Positions 46,655 to 59,238 of a DNA stretch of 64,000 nucleotides are shown here, piece by piece. This DNA comes from Brachionus manjavacas (Eukaryota > Rotifera > Eurotatoria > Ploima > Brachionidae). Location: positions 2,919,001-2,983,000 of the forward strand of contig JAHQIY010000011.1 of NCBI GenBank assembly GCA_019054805.1, read 5' to 3'. The translations under genes were made by a program, and so were the position numbers. The notes beneath the pieces were generated by a model, which worked only from the letters and a program-made list of their open reading frames with translations, ran no database searches and was not told the DNA's origin. The number at the start of each line of letters is the position of its first letter. The stretch's first letter is position 1.

Positions 46655-47160
46655 TCTAACAGAATTGTCTTAGAACAGATAATTATCTTTACCTATTAAG
46701 GTAAATTTTTTGAAGATAAAATATCTTTACAAGAAAGAACTACAAAAAGATAATTAATTGATTACTTTGAATTTTGTTATTTATAAAATCCAAGTCAATA
46801 GTCAATCAAACAATGTATGTTCAATTTGCCAAGTTGCAACTAATCAAAATCACTTGACTTGCAATACATGTAATTTATTTTTTCAAAATCATGTATTAAA
46901 GGATATATTCTTTTGAAAAAATCTTGGCTTTGCAAAACATGTAAATCTGGCTCTAACTCTTAATCACTTTTTAATCTATAACACTTTTTTCATTTGTTTT
47001 TTAATTATTTTTAAAATAAAAATTTGCACTTAATTATCTTTTTATAGTCATTTAATCACTTCTAAGATATTTTATCTCCCTCCAGATTAAATTTTTTTAA
47101 GATAATTATCTGTAGTAAGACAATTCTACGTAAAGATATTTTATCTATACGCAGCCATAC
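46655..47160. mobile_element. TIR element carrying a PHD-finger-like relic
   Basis: The arms share AGAATTGTCTTA, ACAGATAATTATCTT and GATAAAATATCTTTA in inverted order at both ends (46660-46740 and 47080-47150). Inside, on the plus strand at about 46835-46965, a frame reads C-S-I-C ... H-L-T-C-N-T-C-N-L-F-F-Q-N-H, and one base out of frame W-L-C-K-T-C-K. Together this is the C4HC3 spacing of a PHD finger. The element family is unknown. Confidence 0.5.
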
Positions 47161-47164
47161 TCAA

Positions 47165-48280
47165 AAAATTAAATTTAGATGAGTAAAAAATTAATTTATT
47201 TGCTGAATTCATCCTCGGCTTTGACATCCAATGTTGTAGTTTTAACAGACATAAATGCCTGATAACGATGAAATGTATGAAGAGAAGGCTGAATTTTAGA
47301 TGAAGAATTCTTGGTAAGAGAACCTGAATTACTCATTGGAAAACATTTTTTATTTTTTTTTTCTAAATAATTCAAATTATTTGTTTAACAAATATTTTTC
47401 ATTATTAAAATACTGAAAAACGCTCAAGTTTGGTTTTTAAGGTAAAAATTTTCCTTAAGTTCAAAATGCACGTCATTTTGTGTAACTAACTTGTTAAATG
47501 TTGTTTTATTTTGCAGAACAAGCAAGAGAGTTCCAATAATTACTGCAAAATTCAGTGAAATAATGTTCCAAAATTTTTCGAAAAAATACTCAATTATCAT
47601 GAAAAATTTTTCAATTTTGAAAAAGAAAAATAAAAAAAATTATTGACTTTTTTGACCGGAATTGAGGTAAATTTCGATAAATTTTTGTAAAAATAACAAA
47701 AAAATAATTAAACCAATTTTTTTTAATTTATGAAAATTCAAATTCAAGAGATAAATGAATTTCAAAGAATTCTGACGATTGAAAAAATTAAAGAGATTTA
47801 TAAATTATCTAAAAATAGCAAATGAAGTTATTACAAGCATTCACTGAACTAATTTTAAAATTTTAGGAAAAAAATTATTCATTTTTGAATTTTTTTCTAT
47901 ACTTTTGTACTAAATATCAAAAAAACTGACTGGTCAGACCCCTAAATTTCAGTCGTAGCAGCACTGCGCTTACTTTTTTAACTTTCAAAATTTAAATTTT
48001 TTAAGAACGAATTTAAAAAAAAAACACAAGATATTTTCACTCAAAAAGTGATCTTATTATCTATCAACTATCAAATTTTGTTTTTCTAAATTTTTTGGTC
48101 AAAAGAAAATTGATGTCAACAGCTAAATAAACTATAAATAATTATTTAAATCAGTGATTAAAATTTTTTATCTTGTTTTCAATTGTAGGAAGGATTCATA
48201 GCCTAATTGATAAAATTAATTATTAAAAGACTTTATTTAAAAAATTAACTTATAAAAAAATTAAAACATGTAAAGACAGT
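47165..48280. other. AT-rich spacer
   Basis: No gene or structured repeat recognised. Confidence 0.3.
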
Positions 48281-48285
48281 TTATT

Positions 48286-49459
48286 CTAAAATTCATCGCT
48301 TTTGTAGTTACTTAGCAGTTTTTTGTAAATGAATGTCCTAACCAAGAAAGGTACTCGCTTGCATCCTGACGACGAGTATTTTGTGTATCCGGGAGGCTCA
48401 AAAATGTGCTCGTCTACAATACTTTCTATATCACTATCGCTAATTCTGTTAACAGAGGCACCGCTACGAGTTTCATTTATGGAATAATTGTAATTCCGGA
48501 ATTCAGCGAGTATACACTTGCGTACATGATCCCTCTCAAGTGGAAGAAAAGGCACATAAAAGTCAATCAAATAGCTGTCGATTATAGACGCATGCCACAA
48601 ACCTTTTTCGTTCTCTTCTAAATAAAATTTGAATAAAAAAATGAAAAAAAAATTTTCTCTTTTAATCTTACCTTTATTGTGGTAAATAGAATTTTGAATT
48701 TCGTTCTGAAATACTTTGAGATCAAAGTCATTCCGGTTCATTGCTTGCTTGTCAAATGACAGAGTCAATTGAGCAATGTCTTTGGCTGCACTGTTGCTCA
48801 GAAAAATGAACACACTTTTCCTGAACGCTATTCCGTCCACTTCCGGATAGAAATCAATATAGGCCTTGATTGTATCCATCAAACCTATGGGTATTTTGTC
48901 TGTTTCGTCAAATACAAACAAGTTTGTGTGACACAATTTAACTGTTTCTTCAATGGATCGAATGATTGTTTCCTAAAAAAATAATTTGATAAAAAATTTT
49001 TTTTTTTTATTTTTATTTAAATTTAAGAAAAAAATTGTGACAACTCACGCGGTATTCATCAATTTTTTCGTTGTGCGGAAAGTCCCTGGAAGCGATGAAC
49101 AGCTTGAAGAATTTGCTTTTGACGCCTCGTTCAAACATTGCATTTGCTATGAATTGAATGACAAAATTTTTGCCAACTCCTGTGGATCCGTGAAAAGACA
49201 TGACTAGTGCTTTTTTCGGCCCGTTCAAATTGAAGTGTCCCTTGAGGGCGCTAACAATTGTGTTTTTGACCAGAGGCTGGCCGAAAAGAGATTTGTTCAG
49301 GTTGTCTTCTAGTCGGCTAAAATTGTTCGGCAAGTAGGGAGGTGAGCAGCACTCATACAAACGACACTTGACGTTTTGAATCAAATTAAAGCCGATTAGT
49401 TGACCGAATTTGAGATATAAAAGACATAATATTATATGGTGACGTTTTAGCGAATTCAT
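48286..49459 (-). CDS. Torsin-family AAA+ ATPase
   Basis: Three exons: 49049-49459, 48672-48972 and 48286-48617, in-frame junctions, about 347 residues (human torsin-1A has 332). I chose M at 49459 because the next 25 residues form a signal peptide (I-I-L-C-L-L-Y-L); an in-frame ATG at 49537 would bury it. The first exon has C-C-x-P-x-Y-L-P-N-N-F then L-N-K-S-L-F-G-Q-P-L-V and Walker A G-S-T-G-V-G-K-N, the Asn variant that marks torsins. Exon 2 has Walker B L-F-V-F-D-E-T-D-K-I-P and sensor-1 L-S-N-S-A. Exon 3 has F-x-P-L-E-R-x-H-V and G-C-K-R-V-P with the redox-sensitive sensor-2 Cys. Torsins act in the ER and perinuclear lumen with LAP1/LULL1-type activators. The gene appears intact. Confidence 0.92.
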
Positions 49460-49544
49460 TGTGTCTAAAAAAGTGAAATTTAATTTTTTTTTTCTAAAGT
49501 CATATGAGTCTAATTGAGTCCGGCTCTTAATCATCAAGACCTAA

Positions 49545-50250
49545 TTTATTTTATGCTTTATTCATTTATGCAGTTTTAATTTATTTTCAATTTAATATAC
49601 CTTGATTGTTAAAGATCTGAAATAATCCTACTTTAAAATGTAAAATTTTATTTGTGGTCATTTGATTTTGAGTTAATTTTTAAATATAATATTAACTTTG
49701 AAAAAGTGATCGCTTGCCTTTGTTAGGACCCAAGAAAATATTGGATTAAAAAAGGGAAATTTAATAAATAAAAAAGAAAAAGGTTTTTTTATACTTAATT
49801 TAAATAATTGTAAGCTTATTTAAAAAAGGGTGACTTTAAGAAAAAAAGTGAGAAAAAAATTGTCCTCTTTTTATTTTGATACAAGAAATAGTTCAATATA
49901 CAATTAAAAATATTTTCACTTAGTTATATTGAATACCTTTCTATTGTAGACATGAATGGTGTGGTCAATATTCCTAACAATTTTGTCAGAACATTTTAAT
50001 ACCCATTTCATCAGAATAAAATTTTTTTTTTATTTTTTCATAAAATTATGGACACTTTATTTTTTAGAAGAAACTTACACAAGATTTTTAGCTGGCTTTA
50101 TAAACAACACCTTTCACTTAACTTATTTTTACTGGAAACTGACAAATGAGGAATGCTAAATAGCATTAAGTCTCACTTTAACCAAAGAAATAAACTCTGA
50201 GAATTTTTTAAAAAATTTTATAGATTAGGTAATTTAATTTAATTTGAAAT
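49545..50250. other. Spacer upstream of torsin
   Basis: AT-rich. It should hold the torsin promoter, but no motif is recognised. Confidence 0.3.
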
Positions 50251-50251
50251 T

Positions 50252-50522
50252 TAAAGTTACTTTTTTTTTACTAATTTTTACGTAAATTTATGTAAAAAAA
50301 GGTAAAATATGGTAAAAAAAAGTAACTTTTGAAAGAAAATAAATTTTAATTTTTTTTAGTTGATATAGTGATAGACAAAAATGGCCGATTGTCGGACTGC
50401 TAGTTTATTAGAAAAATTAAAATTTATTAATTTTTTTTCAAAAGTTACTTTTTTTTACCATATTTTACCTTTTTTTACATAAATTTACGTAAAAATTAGT
50501 AAAAAAAAGTAACTTTTGGTAA
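50252..50522. repeat. Foldback MITE with TTTACGTAAATTT-type arms
   Basis: Inverted arms of about 95 bp share AAAGTTACTTTTTTTTACT, TTTTTACGTAAATTTA and GGTAAAATATGGTAAA around a loop of about 60 bp with ATGGCCGATT. Motifs overlap those of the elements at 10395-11170 and 50590-50755. Confidence 0.65.
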
Positions 50523-50589
50523 GATTTGATTTAATCAATAGAAACCAATTTTTTCAAAATTTATTAGAAAATAATAAAAAATTCAAAAA

Positions 50590-50755
50590 ATCGGGCTTTA
50601 TTTTTGGCATTTTCATTTTTACCAATTTTTACGTAAATATACGTAAATAAACGTAAAATTACGTAAAAATACGCAAATTTACATTTTGTTACAAAGTAAT
50701 TTTACGTAAATAAATTTAACGTAAAATTACCAGAAATCCACTTGTCAAATCGGTA
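50590..50755. repeat. Element end related to the 10.4-11.2 kb mariner-like element
   Basis: A run of ACGTAAA units is followed by an outward end CACTTGTCAAATCGGTACTG before TAAA, closely resembling CACGTGACGAATCAGTACTG at 11142-11165. Only one end is seen. Confidence 0.5.
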
Positions 50756-50759
50756 CTGT

Positions 50760-52595
50760 AAATTTTTTTTATTTTAAATTTTAATAGAACAAACCAAGCC
50801 GATAGCTTTGATTTTAAGGATATTATTTCTGTAATATCCTTAATGCATCAATAGAAATTTTAAATTTCCATACAGAAAAAAGTAAAGAAAAAGAGCATTT
50901 AGATAGAAAAAGGTTAAGTACTTTTTATTCTATATCTTTTTAGATAGTAGTTCTTTCCATACTTTTTTTTGTATAAAGCTTTAATTAATTTTTTTTGAAA
51001 AATTTAGAACAACTCTTTGGCTTCACTTCTTTGAATGTTTGAGTTATTAGCCCAATATTAATTCATCTAATAGTAGCTCCCGAACTAGATAGGTAATAAT
51101 TAGTCTTTGTAAGTAATGTATTCACCTTGAAATTACTACAGGGGACCAGTAAGGATTCTGTTTAATATTCCTCGAATACCACTAATACTTTGAAAATTAA
51201 GTCTTTTTTGACAAATGTTTCTGGTAATATTTTGATGATCATTCTGAGAAGTTTTTTTTTAAAAAAGGTATTTTTGTAATGAAATTTATTGTAGAAACAT
51301 TTTTTAAATTAAAAAATTCATTTCTTAACTTAATTTTTAAATATTTGCAAAAGTGTTAATGATGCTGAATTGTTCATACTACTTGGCTGTGGCTAAACAA
51401 AAAAAATGTCTCTACATCAAATTATTTAATAAAAAAATTTTAAAATGCCTTCATTCATCTTGAGCAAGATCAGTAAATTTTGATCGGAAACTTCAATTTT
51501 TTCTTTTCTTTAGAATTTGCAGTTCCTTACTAGGCCGACTTTTTTTATGAACATTAACAATGGCCAAGGCCAGAAATAAAATTTTTTCCAGTTTCATTAA
51601 AGTTAGGCAGTTTTCACTCACGGTCAACTTTATGTGATCTTATCTAGATTCCCGATCTAAGAATATAAAATAGTTTCCCTCTCAAAAACATAAATTTACA
51701 CTAAAAATTAGTAAAAATTAGTAAAAAAAAAAATTTTATTGTTTAAAGTTTTTTAGAGAATTAAAAAAATAAATTTTGATGTATTATTTTTTAAATTTTT
51801 TATAAGCGAAACCTTGAGTGCTATCTTAAGAATTTCGATTCTCATTCAGTTAAATCATTTTTCCTATAAAATTAAAGAATATTCAGTGAAAAAGGCCGAC
51901 CTGCTGTACTTTTAAAAAATTTCCATTTTCTGAATGCTCATCTCCAAGGTTAATCTGTCTAAATTTTACATTCTAATAAATGAGTGTAAAATAGCGACAG
52001 GTTCTAACCCCTGAGAATTTTTAGCATCCAAGAATGAAATTAATCCTTAATAACAGTTGTCCCTTCGGGTATAGAAAAAAACTATCAAATTAAATGGATT
52101 TAACTTTTTTTTTAATTTAAAATTAATTTTATTTCATCACACTTGAAGTGCTTATTGAAAAATACCGTCAGCGTTTGCGTACTTCTCTTAGAGATAAGAC
52201 GAATTTCCATTTAGCTTAATTATTTTAGTAATTCAGGGATGAATCTTTAATGGGGTAAAACCGTGAATTCTTCTTTAAATGACTATAACTTTTCTTTGAA
52301 AAAAATTTTTCTATTAAATAAAAAAAAGCATATAAAAAACTTCTTTGTTAAAAAAAAAACAATAAAAAAGAATTTTATTTTTTAAATTTCATTTAAACGA
52401 CTAATCTTCGGTACTTAAAAAAATTGCCGATCCTCAAAAAAAATTTTCTTGATAATTTGAACTAAGAACACTATTATATGTATTTTTTAATGCTGTTTTT
52501 CGAATTTCTTATTGAAAAATTCAAACAGATTTTCTATTATTTCAAATTATTGTGGGAAATCTATTACTAGAAATGTAACAATTGGTCTTGTGGAA
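50760..52595. other. AT-rich spacer
   Basis: No coding segment or structured repeat recognised. Confidence 0.3.
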
Positions 52596-52599
52596 AATG

Positions 52600-53190
52600 C
52601 CTTCCAAGAGGCCTGGATTTAACTACGGAATTTTTCTGGTCAAAAAAGTGTTCTTAATAGATTAATTTTGTTTTAAAATAGGAAACATACATTTTCATCA
52701 AGACTTGAGTTTAAGACAATAAATAATTTTTTTTTAATATGAATTTGGTGCAGCACCAGAATCAAAGAAATAATAAATTATAAAAATTAATTTTTTATTT
52801 TTTTATTTTTTGTTTTAAACTCAAGTCTTGATGCCGCATTAAATTAAGAATTTCAGAGTTTGATGCGGCCCTAAACCCATGGTCTAAATAAAACTATTAG
52901 ATCATGCGTTCTTAATCAAAAGTGTTTTAGCATGGGCGAGATTTACTTTGGTGCTTGGTTTTAAAAGCCTGTCTTTATTTGTGGTGCAGTTAAAATAAAA
53001 AAATGTGTTTCATTAACGTTTCAACCCTTACATTGGGGTATATCCATGAATTGCATAAATTCAAGCAATTAAAATACAAAAAAGTATAAGAAAATATATG
53101 TTTCTTTGTTTAAAACGAAATTAATCTATTTAGAACACTTTTTTGACCAAAAAAATTCCATGGTTAAATCAAAACCTCTTGGAACCGTTC
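52600..53190. repeat. Foldback repeat with about 80-bp arms
   Basis: The left arm (GGAATTTTTCTGGTCAAAAA, then GTGTTCTTAATAGATTAATTT) pairs with the right arm at 53090-53175. A second, inner inverted pair (CATCAAGACTTGAGTTTAA with TTTAAACTCAAGTCTTGATG) lies within. Family is unknown. Confidence 0.55.
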
Positions 53191-53194
53191 TTTT

Positions 53195-56160
53195 ATTTTA
53201 AATAAAGTTATTTTTAAACTAAAGACAATATTCTCTTTCATTATTTTGTATTTTTTTCAAAAAAAAAATCTCACAGCTAATTAGCGATCAAAAAAAAATC
53301 TTTTTTAAAAATTTAATTTTTAAGAAAAAAGTCAAAAATTGGACAATATTAAATGGAAGATAACATAAATTTATTAATTTTTACCTAGATAAAATTAAAA
53401 ATTTTTATAACATGGTTTAGGTGGTTACAGCTTCAAAACAGATGAATTTAAAGTTCGTCTAATTTTTAAAAGAAGAGTATATGGTAAATAAAAAAAATAA
53501 AAAAGCATCTTCTTTTTTAATTAAAAATACTCAAATTTCCTATAAGACCAGTGCATCAACAAGAACAGATGATGGAGCCTATTTAAGTCAACAAGTCTTT
53601 GCACATGGACATGGTTTTTTCGAAGGGTGAAAATAGAAAAAAACTTTATTTTAATCTAAAAATAGTTTAATAAATCCGAAAAAAATTGAAAATTGACAAA
53701 AAAATACGACTAACCTCTAGATTAAATTTAATTCTGAAAAAATTTCTTTTTTTTTGCTCGAATTGATTATCTCAAAATAAATGTCAAAAAACTTTTTAAT
53801 TAATTGACCGAATTTTCCGGCCAAACAGTTATTTTACACTGAGTGAACAAAAATTTCCTTTATTTTCCAATAAAGGAATATATCTAAATAAAAGCTGATT
53901 TTCAGCAGAGTTGTCGAAAAAATGTTTCTCATGAAATTAAGATGTCATTTCGTTTAGAATTTAAAATTTATAAAACTGATCACAATATTGTGATAGAGGA
54001 AAATTTGATTGCATAACACAAAAAGGGGTTAAATAGAATTTAATTGAAATATTTTACGTAACCGACTATTAAGTTGTCAATTTTTGAAAAATACTCTGCT
54101 GAAAAGATAGGTTCTTGACTAAAAAAGAGCCACAAAATAAACAAAAAAAAGTGAAATATTTTCAATTAATAGCAAACTAGACGAATAAAGAGGTTACTGA
54201 ATTAATTAAAATATTTGAATAGGTTCTAATTGAAGGCTTTTTTCTACAAATTACAAGATAAGAAATTCAATTTTTTTTCTCAGAATTTTGAACAAAACAA
54301 AAGTTGAAATTCTTTTATTTCGCTTACCTATTTTCGTATTCTTTATTTATCCGATTAAGAATATTCATATTTTGTTTCGCATTTTCCACAATCTTAAGCT
54401 AATTCAATAAAATTAAATCTGAGTAATTAGGTTAAAATTTCTTTTTTTCTTTTAACGACGTTTCAAGTTCTTAAGGGTCAATGAGCAAAATCAGTTTAAT
54501 TCAGTATTTTAAAATTCCAAATATTTAAATGATAATTTTTTCACTCAAGCGACATGCTCTGTTTGTATTATTTTGCATATTTTTCATTTTTATCATTTCA
54601 ATGACCAGCGCATCCTTTTTGTCAAAAACAAAATTAAGATATTTTTATCCTTTATCTCAATTTAAAGTCTTTTCTGAATAAATAAACCCATTTAAAATCA
54701 AAGGCTTAAATTAAGAAAAAAAATTCAGTGAACACTTTATTTTAGAAAATTGAACATGAGAATTTATGGACAAACAAATAAATGAAAAAAATAATTAATT
54801 AATTTGAAAGACTCTTAATATATATATTATTTATTTCAATGAACGCCTTAAAGGCGATGTTAATAAAAATTTAGAAAATAAAATGTAATAAATAAGACAA
54901 AGTTTAAGTGTTTTCTAAAAAATTTAAATAAAAATTGAATAAAATATTTAATTTAAATGTTAATTTTGTTTTTTTTTTCTTTCTGCTTTTTTAATTTCAA
55001 TAATTATTATTCATTTTATATTTTAAATTTTTTACATTTTATATTGCCTCTATTTTCAACTTTGCAAGGAGAACCACCATCAAATCGACTAAGGAGTCTA
55101 AAACCACATTACAACAGCGATGGAAACCCAGCGATGAATATATGTGCACAATTTTATTTTAGTAAAAATTCCACAGAATTAATAAAATCGCCAAAAAAAA
55201 TTATGCAATAATAAAGTTAATTTTGTGACAATTTTTTTTATCCAAAATAAACATAATAAGCAAAAATACCAAAATTTTTTGATCTTTTCCATTTAATCAA
55301 TAAAGAAACCTTTTTAGTAAAAGAAAACTTAAAAAAAAATTTAATTTCTTTTCTTAGTACAACCATTTGTTCGGGATGATTCGAATGAGTCTCCTCTGAT
55401 TCTTTGAATTCACATTGATTATCATTGATTTATTTGAAATCTGAAATTCAAAATTAAAATTTTTTGCATTTTCGATTATTCGATTATTAAAATGAAAAAT
55501 CTTCGATTTGTCTACGGGTTGTATAACCTATTCAGATGTATTAATGTTTTTTAGATTAGAACTGGTCAATTCTAGCTTTAAATGTTGAACAAAAAAATAA
55601 TTTTTTTTGCCATGATTCGAAATAAACTTATAAAAAATAAATTTACAAAAATTCCAAAAAAAATTTTAAAACTTAATATAGATTTTATACTCCACATTTT
55701 TCTGTAAGTTTTATAAGGCCAAATAAACAATGTTTATTTAACAGTCAATTAAAAAAAAAATTAAAAAAAAAATTTTGTCAATTTGAATTTATTAAATTGA
55801 TTTTTTTAAATAAAATAAAATATTACATTATAGGCAATAATAGACATTAAATCAAAATTTATTAAAGCCGCGATGATAGAATTTTAACATTTAAAAAAAA
55901 AATTTTAAATTGCAAAAAATTCTAATTAGAATAATTAAATCTAAATTAAATTATATTTTATTTGATCATTAATATTTCCTTGCTAATTAAAATTAATTTT
56001 CAATTTTTGAATTTAGTGAAACATATTTTGTTTCATGTTGTTCCATCATCAAATTTTTAAAGCTCAATTTTGTCAATCTAAATTTAATGAAAAAGAATTT
56101 TATCTTTGTAAGTTTTGGAAGGTTTGTATGGAAATTCACAATACCGATTTTTTAGAATAA
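53195..56160. other. Long AT-rich stretch, no convincing gene
   Basis: A short plus-strand frame near 55060-55211 is the only candidate (see rejected items). Otherwise A/T runs. Confidence 0.3.
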
Positions 56161-56170
56161 ATTAATTTTT

Positions 56171-56262
56171 ATTATTTTTTTTTTTTTTTTCAAGCGAGGG
56201 GGGTTTAGACGGACTGCTTGGAAGCTCATTTCTTCCTTTCAGCCCCCGTTCGTGCTTGATCT
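56171..56262 (-). mobile_element. SINE/LINE-like 3' end with poly(A)
   Basis: Read on the minus strand: a G+C-rich body (GGGGGCTGAAAGGAAG, then CTAAACCCCCCTCGCTTG) followed by a long A run. The layout and the CTGAAA(A/G)GAAG block resemble the small insertion at 62462-62608. Confidence 0.45.
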
Positions 56263-56264
56263 TT

Positions 56265-57000
56265 TATTTTAAAAAAAAATAATACAAGTAGAATAATTTT
56301 TTTAAATGTTGATTATGTTTTGAATGAATTTGAAAAAAAGAAGAACTGTAAGCTTTTTTTTTAAATTAATTTTGTAACGTGATCTAAACAAAAAACAAAA
56401 ATAACATAAATTTGGAAATTTTTTTTTATTTATTAGAAGGACAATTATTCGAGAATTGATGATGGATTGGAAATTAATTTTTTTACACTTGATTTTTCCA
56501 CCCTATCTGGACTGAGACTGAGACTTCATTTCAAAGGTTTCATTTAGCACTCTTCTCTCTGTCCATTTACCCATTTGATTACTAAAATTATGAAAAGCTA
56601 AATGATCAATTTCAATCGAAAAATAATCTTCAAAAATAAAAATTAATTCTCAAGTGAAAATAATTAACATGCTAATATTATCGGGTAACGGCGCTTACGG
56701 TAACGGAGCCAATTTTTTTAGCTGTATAATTTAAAATGACTTTTATTAATTTTAATTTTATACCAAATAAATATAAAATTAATTACAAATAAATGAAAAT
56801 TAGTTCTGATCTTTTTCAAATAAATAATTTACATTAAACACTTTGAAAGTGACACCGCCAATGCCACCGCTACCCCGTTTGGCAATACTAAATACTAAAT
56901 TTACTTCTAAATTGATTTTAAAAAAATTAAAAGTAAATAGCATGTGATTAATTGAAGCGCATAAAAACCTTCTAGAATATACTTCTTTTATTGATTCAAT
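56265..57000. other. AT-rich spacer
   Basis: Nothing recognised. Confidence 0.3.
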
Positions 57001-57004
57001 TTAT

Positions 57005-57240
57005 TTCTTTTCTTTATGATAGAGTCTCCAATTTGCTTTTTTAAAATTAAAATTAAAATTTAAACTTTTAACTGCAATAGCATGCTCAATAGAAAAAAAC
57101 GCTTGAAAAGGAAAATAATCACTTAAAATATCATCATCTTTCAGAACTTTTAAGTCAATAACTCTATCTGTGAGTGAGGATGGTATTAAAAAAAATATCT
57201 AAAAAAAATGGTTCACTATCAACAATTAGACCAAGTAGAG
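57005..57240 (-). mobile_element. LINE endonuclease relic
   Basis: The minus strand reads L-I-P-S-S-L-T-D-R-V-I-D-L, then L-S-D-Y-F-P-F-Q-A-F-F-S-I-E-H and N-F-K-K-A-N-W-R-L-Y. This aligns with the end of the endonuclease domain of the LINE at 58531-62234 (F-P-I-E-A-C-I-S-I-E-H, N-F-K-K-A-N-W). It is a diverged, truncated relative. Confidence 0.6.
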
Positions 57241-57700
57241 CCCGGGCTCCACATGATTTCCGCTTTTAATCTAAAAACTTTACTTTTTTTTAGTAATATA
57301 ATTAACCGAATAGAAGAAGTTAAAAGAAAAAAGAAACATTTAATAGAAACTGAAAATTTTTGTAATTTAAACAATAAAAAACGATTTTTTTACAATTTTT
57401 ATTTTAAGTATTGACAAAAAAATTTTGTATAAATTTAAATAAAAATTTTAAATCATTGTTTTATTTTTTTATTAAAAAAAAATCTTGAAAAATTTTTAGT
57501 TTTATGGCAATAAACATAAAAACTTTATAAAAAAATTTCTTCGTCAATTCGTCAATTGTTGCTTTTTATCGGAAAATACTAAGAATCAAAAATTAAATTC
57601 TTCGATCCAAATTTATGTTTCTCAACTTTTGTTAATAATGAAATTATGTTAGCACCACTAACATTAAATTATTTCCAAAGGACTCTGAATAATCAACTAA

Positions 57701-57709
57701 TCATTATTT
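57701..57709 (+). repeat. Left 9-bp target duplication of the MULE
   Basis: TCATTATTT, repeated exactly at 63584-63592. Confidence 0.75.
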
Positions 57710-57929
57710 GAGCGAGACTCGGGGCACCTAGTCATAGGTGCACCTAGCCATCAATTTTAAACCTATAACTAGAAGTTTACCTATTTTTCTTAATTGATCA
57801 TTTGTTCTATGAATTTAAATTATTTATGAGTACTTTTTTTGAAATAAAATGTCTTAACAAACTATTAAATGCTTTACTATTTTAATTCTTATATCAAAAA
57901 ATTTATTTCTACTTATAATCAATCTTAAA

Positions 57930-58443
57930 ATGTCTAATGATAGAAACGAATTTATTGAATCAAGCAGTAGTGAGTCTGACTCATCTTCTGATATGTCTGA
58001 TAATGAAAGTGTGCCATCTAAAACTGTAGTAAAATGTAAAACTAAATAATTAAAATTGGGTAAGAGTTTTGCAAAGTATGATGAATTTGAAAATGCATAT
58101 AGAAAAATGATAGAAGACACTTATCGACTTTTTAATGTAAGAAATAGCAATTATTATAAAGATAGTCGAGGTAAGGCAACTAACAAACTAAAATAAATAG
58201 AATTCCGATGTAAGAGACATAAGGAATTAGAATCTGTTAAGAGCCGTGGAAATTGTAAAAGACCAGTTCAACGGTATAACGCAAATAGGTGTGAATCAAT
58301 CATAAGAATTAATCATGCTGAAAAACAAGATAAGTATAATATAAAAAAATTAAATTTAACTCATAATCATGAAGTTTTTAAGGAATTGTTTGATCATGAC
58401 GCTAAGAATCGTAAGTTGGACGAAAATGAACAACATTTTTTTT
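57930..58443 (+). pseudogene. FAR1/ZSWIM-like DNA-binding domain of the MULE transposase
   Basis: From ATG 57930: an acidic Ser-rich lead (S-S-S-S-E-S-D-S-S), then after a TAA L-G-K-S-F-A-K-Y-D-E-F-E-N-A-Y and, past a second TAA, F-R-C-K-R-H-K, N-A-N-R-C-E-S-I-I-R-I and L-N-L-T-H-N-H-E-V-F. The C..C..H-N-H arrangement is the WRKY-GCM1-type zinc domain of FAR1/ZSWIM1-3 and MULE transposases. The protein resumes beyond the nested insertions at about 62610 (E-Q-H-E-V-I-N-M-L-K-T-G), where the stretch before the catalytic core begins, then stops at the inner transposon. Confidence 0.65.
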
Positions 58444-58530
58444 TTTTAATAAAATAATTTTAGGGATTAACCCCTAAGACTATCCCGAACGGCTTATCGC
58501 CTTCTTTTCAGTCCTCATGTAATATAAAAA
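58212..58530 (+). repeat. Left copy of the ~320-bp duplication flanking the LINE
   Basis: From TAAGAGACATAAGG to ATGTAATATAAAAA; near-identical to 62235-62554 (I could find at most one base of A-run length difference). It contains the MULE zinc domain codons and most of the SINE-like insertion. Confidence 0.85.
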
Positions 58531-59182
58531 TTGGACAATTAAGTAGGACAATTTGCCATGTTAAGGCTGATTGTCCTACTTATAGAGAACGCTCTTCACT
58601 GGTATGCCGAATTTGTCAAAAAAAAGGACACTCAACCGAAGAACACACTACAGCAAACATGATCCGTGACGGTGATTTTGACAAAATGAACACAGAAGAT
58701 GACCTTGATCGTGTAGGAGCTGAAGTAATCTGCCAAAAAACAAACGAAAATCCTCTATCTGGTTTCTTCTCTATCGAGGAAATCGAGAAGTCGTTTGTTG
58801 AAGTGAACAAAATGATAACTTGTGATAATACAAGTTACAAGCGAAACATTAATGCACTTGATAAAGCGGTAACTGACGATACCAACTCGAAAAATGGCCG
58901 CCTGAGTATCGGACGTGGTTTTAAGAATTTGCAATATAATGTTAATATCCAAAACAATGGTAACTCAGGTATTCCAAATACAACTAAGCAAACAGAACAT
59001 AAAAATGAAATCACAAAAATTCCAATTTCAAAGACAAAAACTGATCAAAAACAAGCCAATACACAACTCGCACTACAAAATGAACATCCTAAACAAAATC
59101 CGACAAAAACTCAAACACAGCAGTCAAAAATAGATGAAAAAAACAAAAACAGGAGATTTTCTTTCGCAGTCAAACCTACGTA
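58531..59182 (+). pseudogene. LINE ORF1, C-terminal part
   Basis: The frame starts at the insertion edge with C-H-V-K-A-D-C-P (rest of a zinc knuckle), then C-R-I-C-Q-K-K-G-H-S-T-E-E-H, a second knuckle with C-x2-C-x4-H-x4-H spacing. A long Asn/Lys/Gln/Thr-rich C-terminus ends at TAG 59180-59182. ORF1 proteins bind the LINE RNA. The N-terminal half is absent because of 5' truncation. Confidence 0.7.
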
Positions 59183-59238
59183 GAAAGTCACTCATTCAAT
59201 CCATAGATCTACGGCTCAATCAGCATCACAAAATAAAA

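Noticed and set aside
54957-55211. 84-codon plus-strand frame near 55.1 kb with a less A/T-biased end
   Set aside because: It could be a small exon after a TTGCAAG acceptor, but there is no recognisable domain, neighbouring exon or conserved start.
57208-57414. 68-codon plus-strand frame
   Set aside because: It overlaps the minus-strand LINE endonuclease relic and is a shadow of it at its start.
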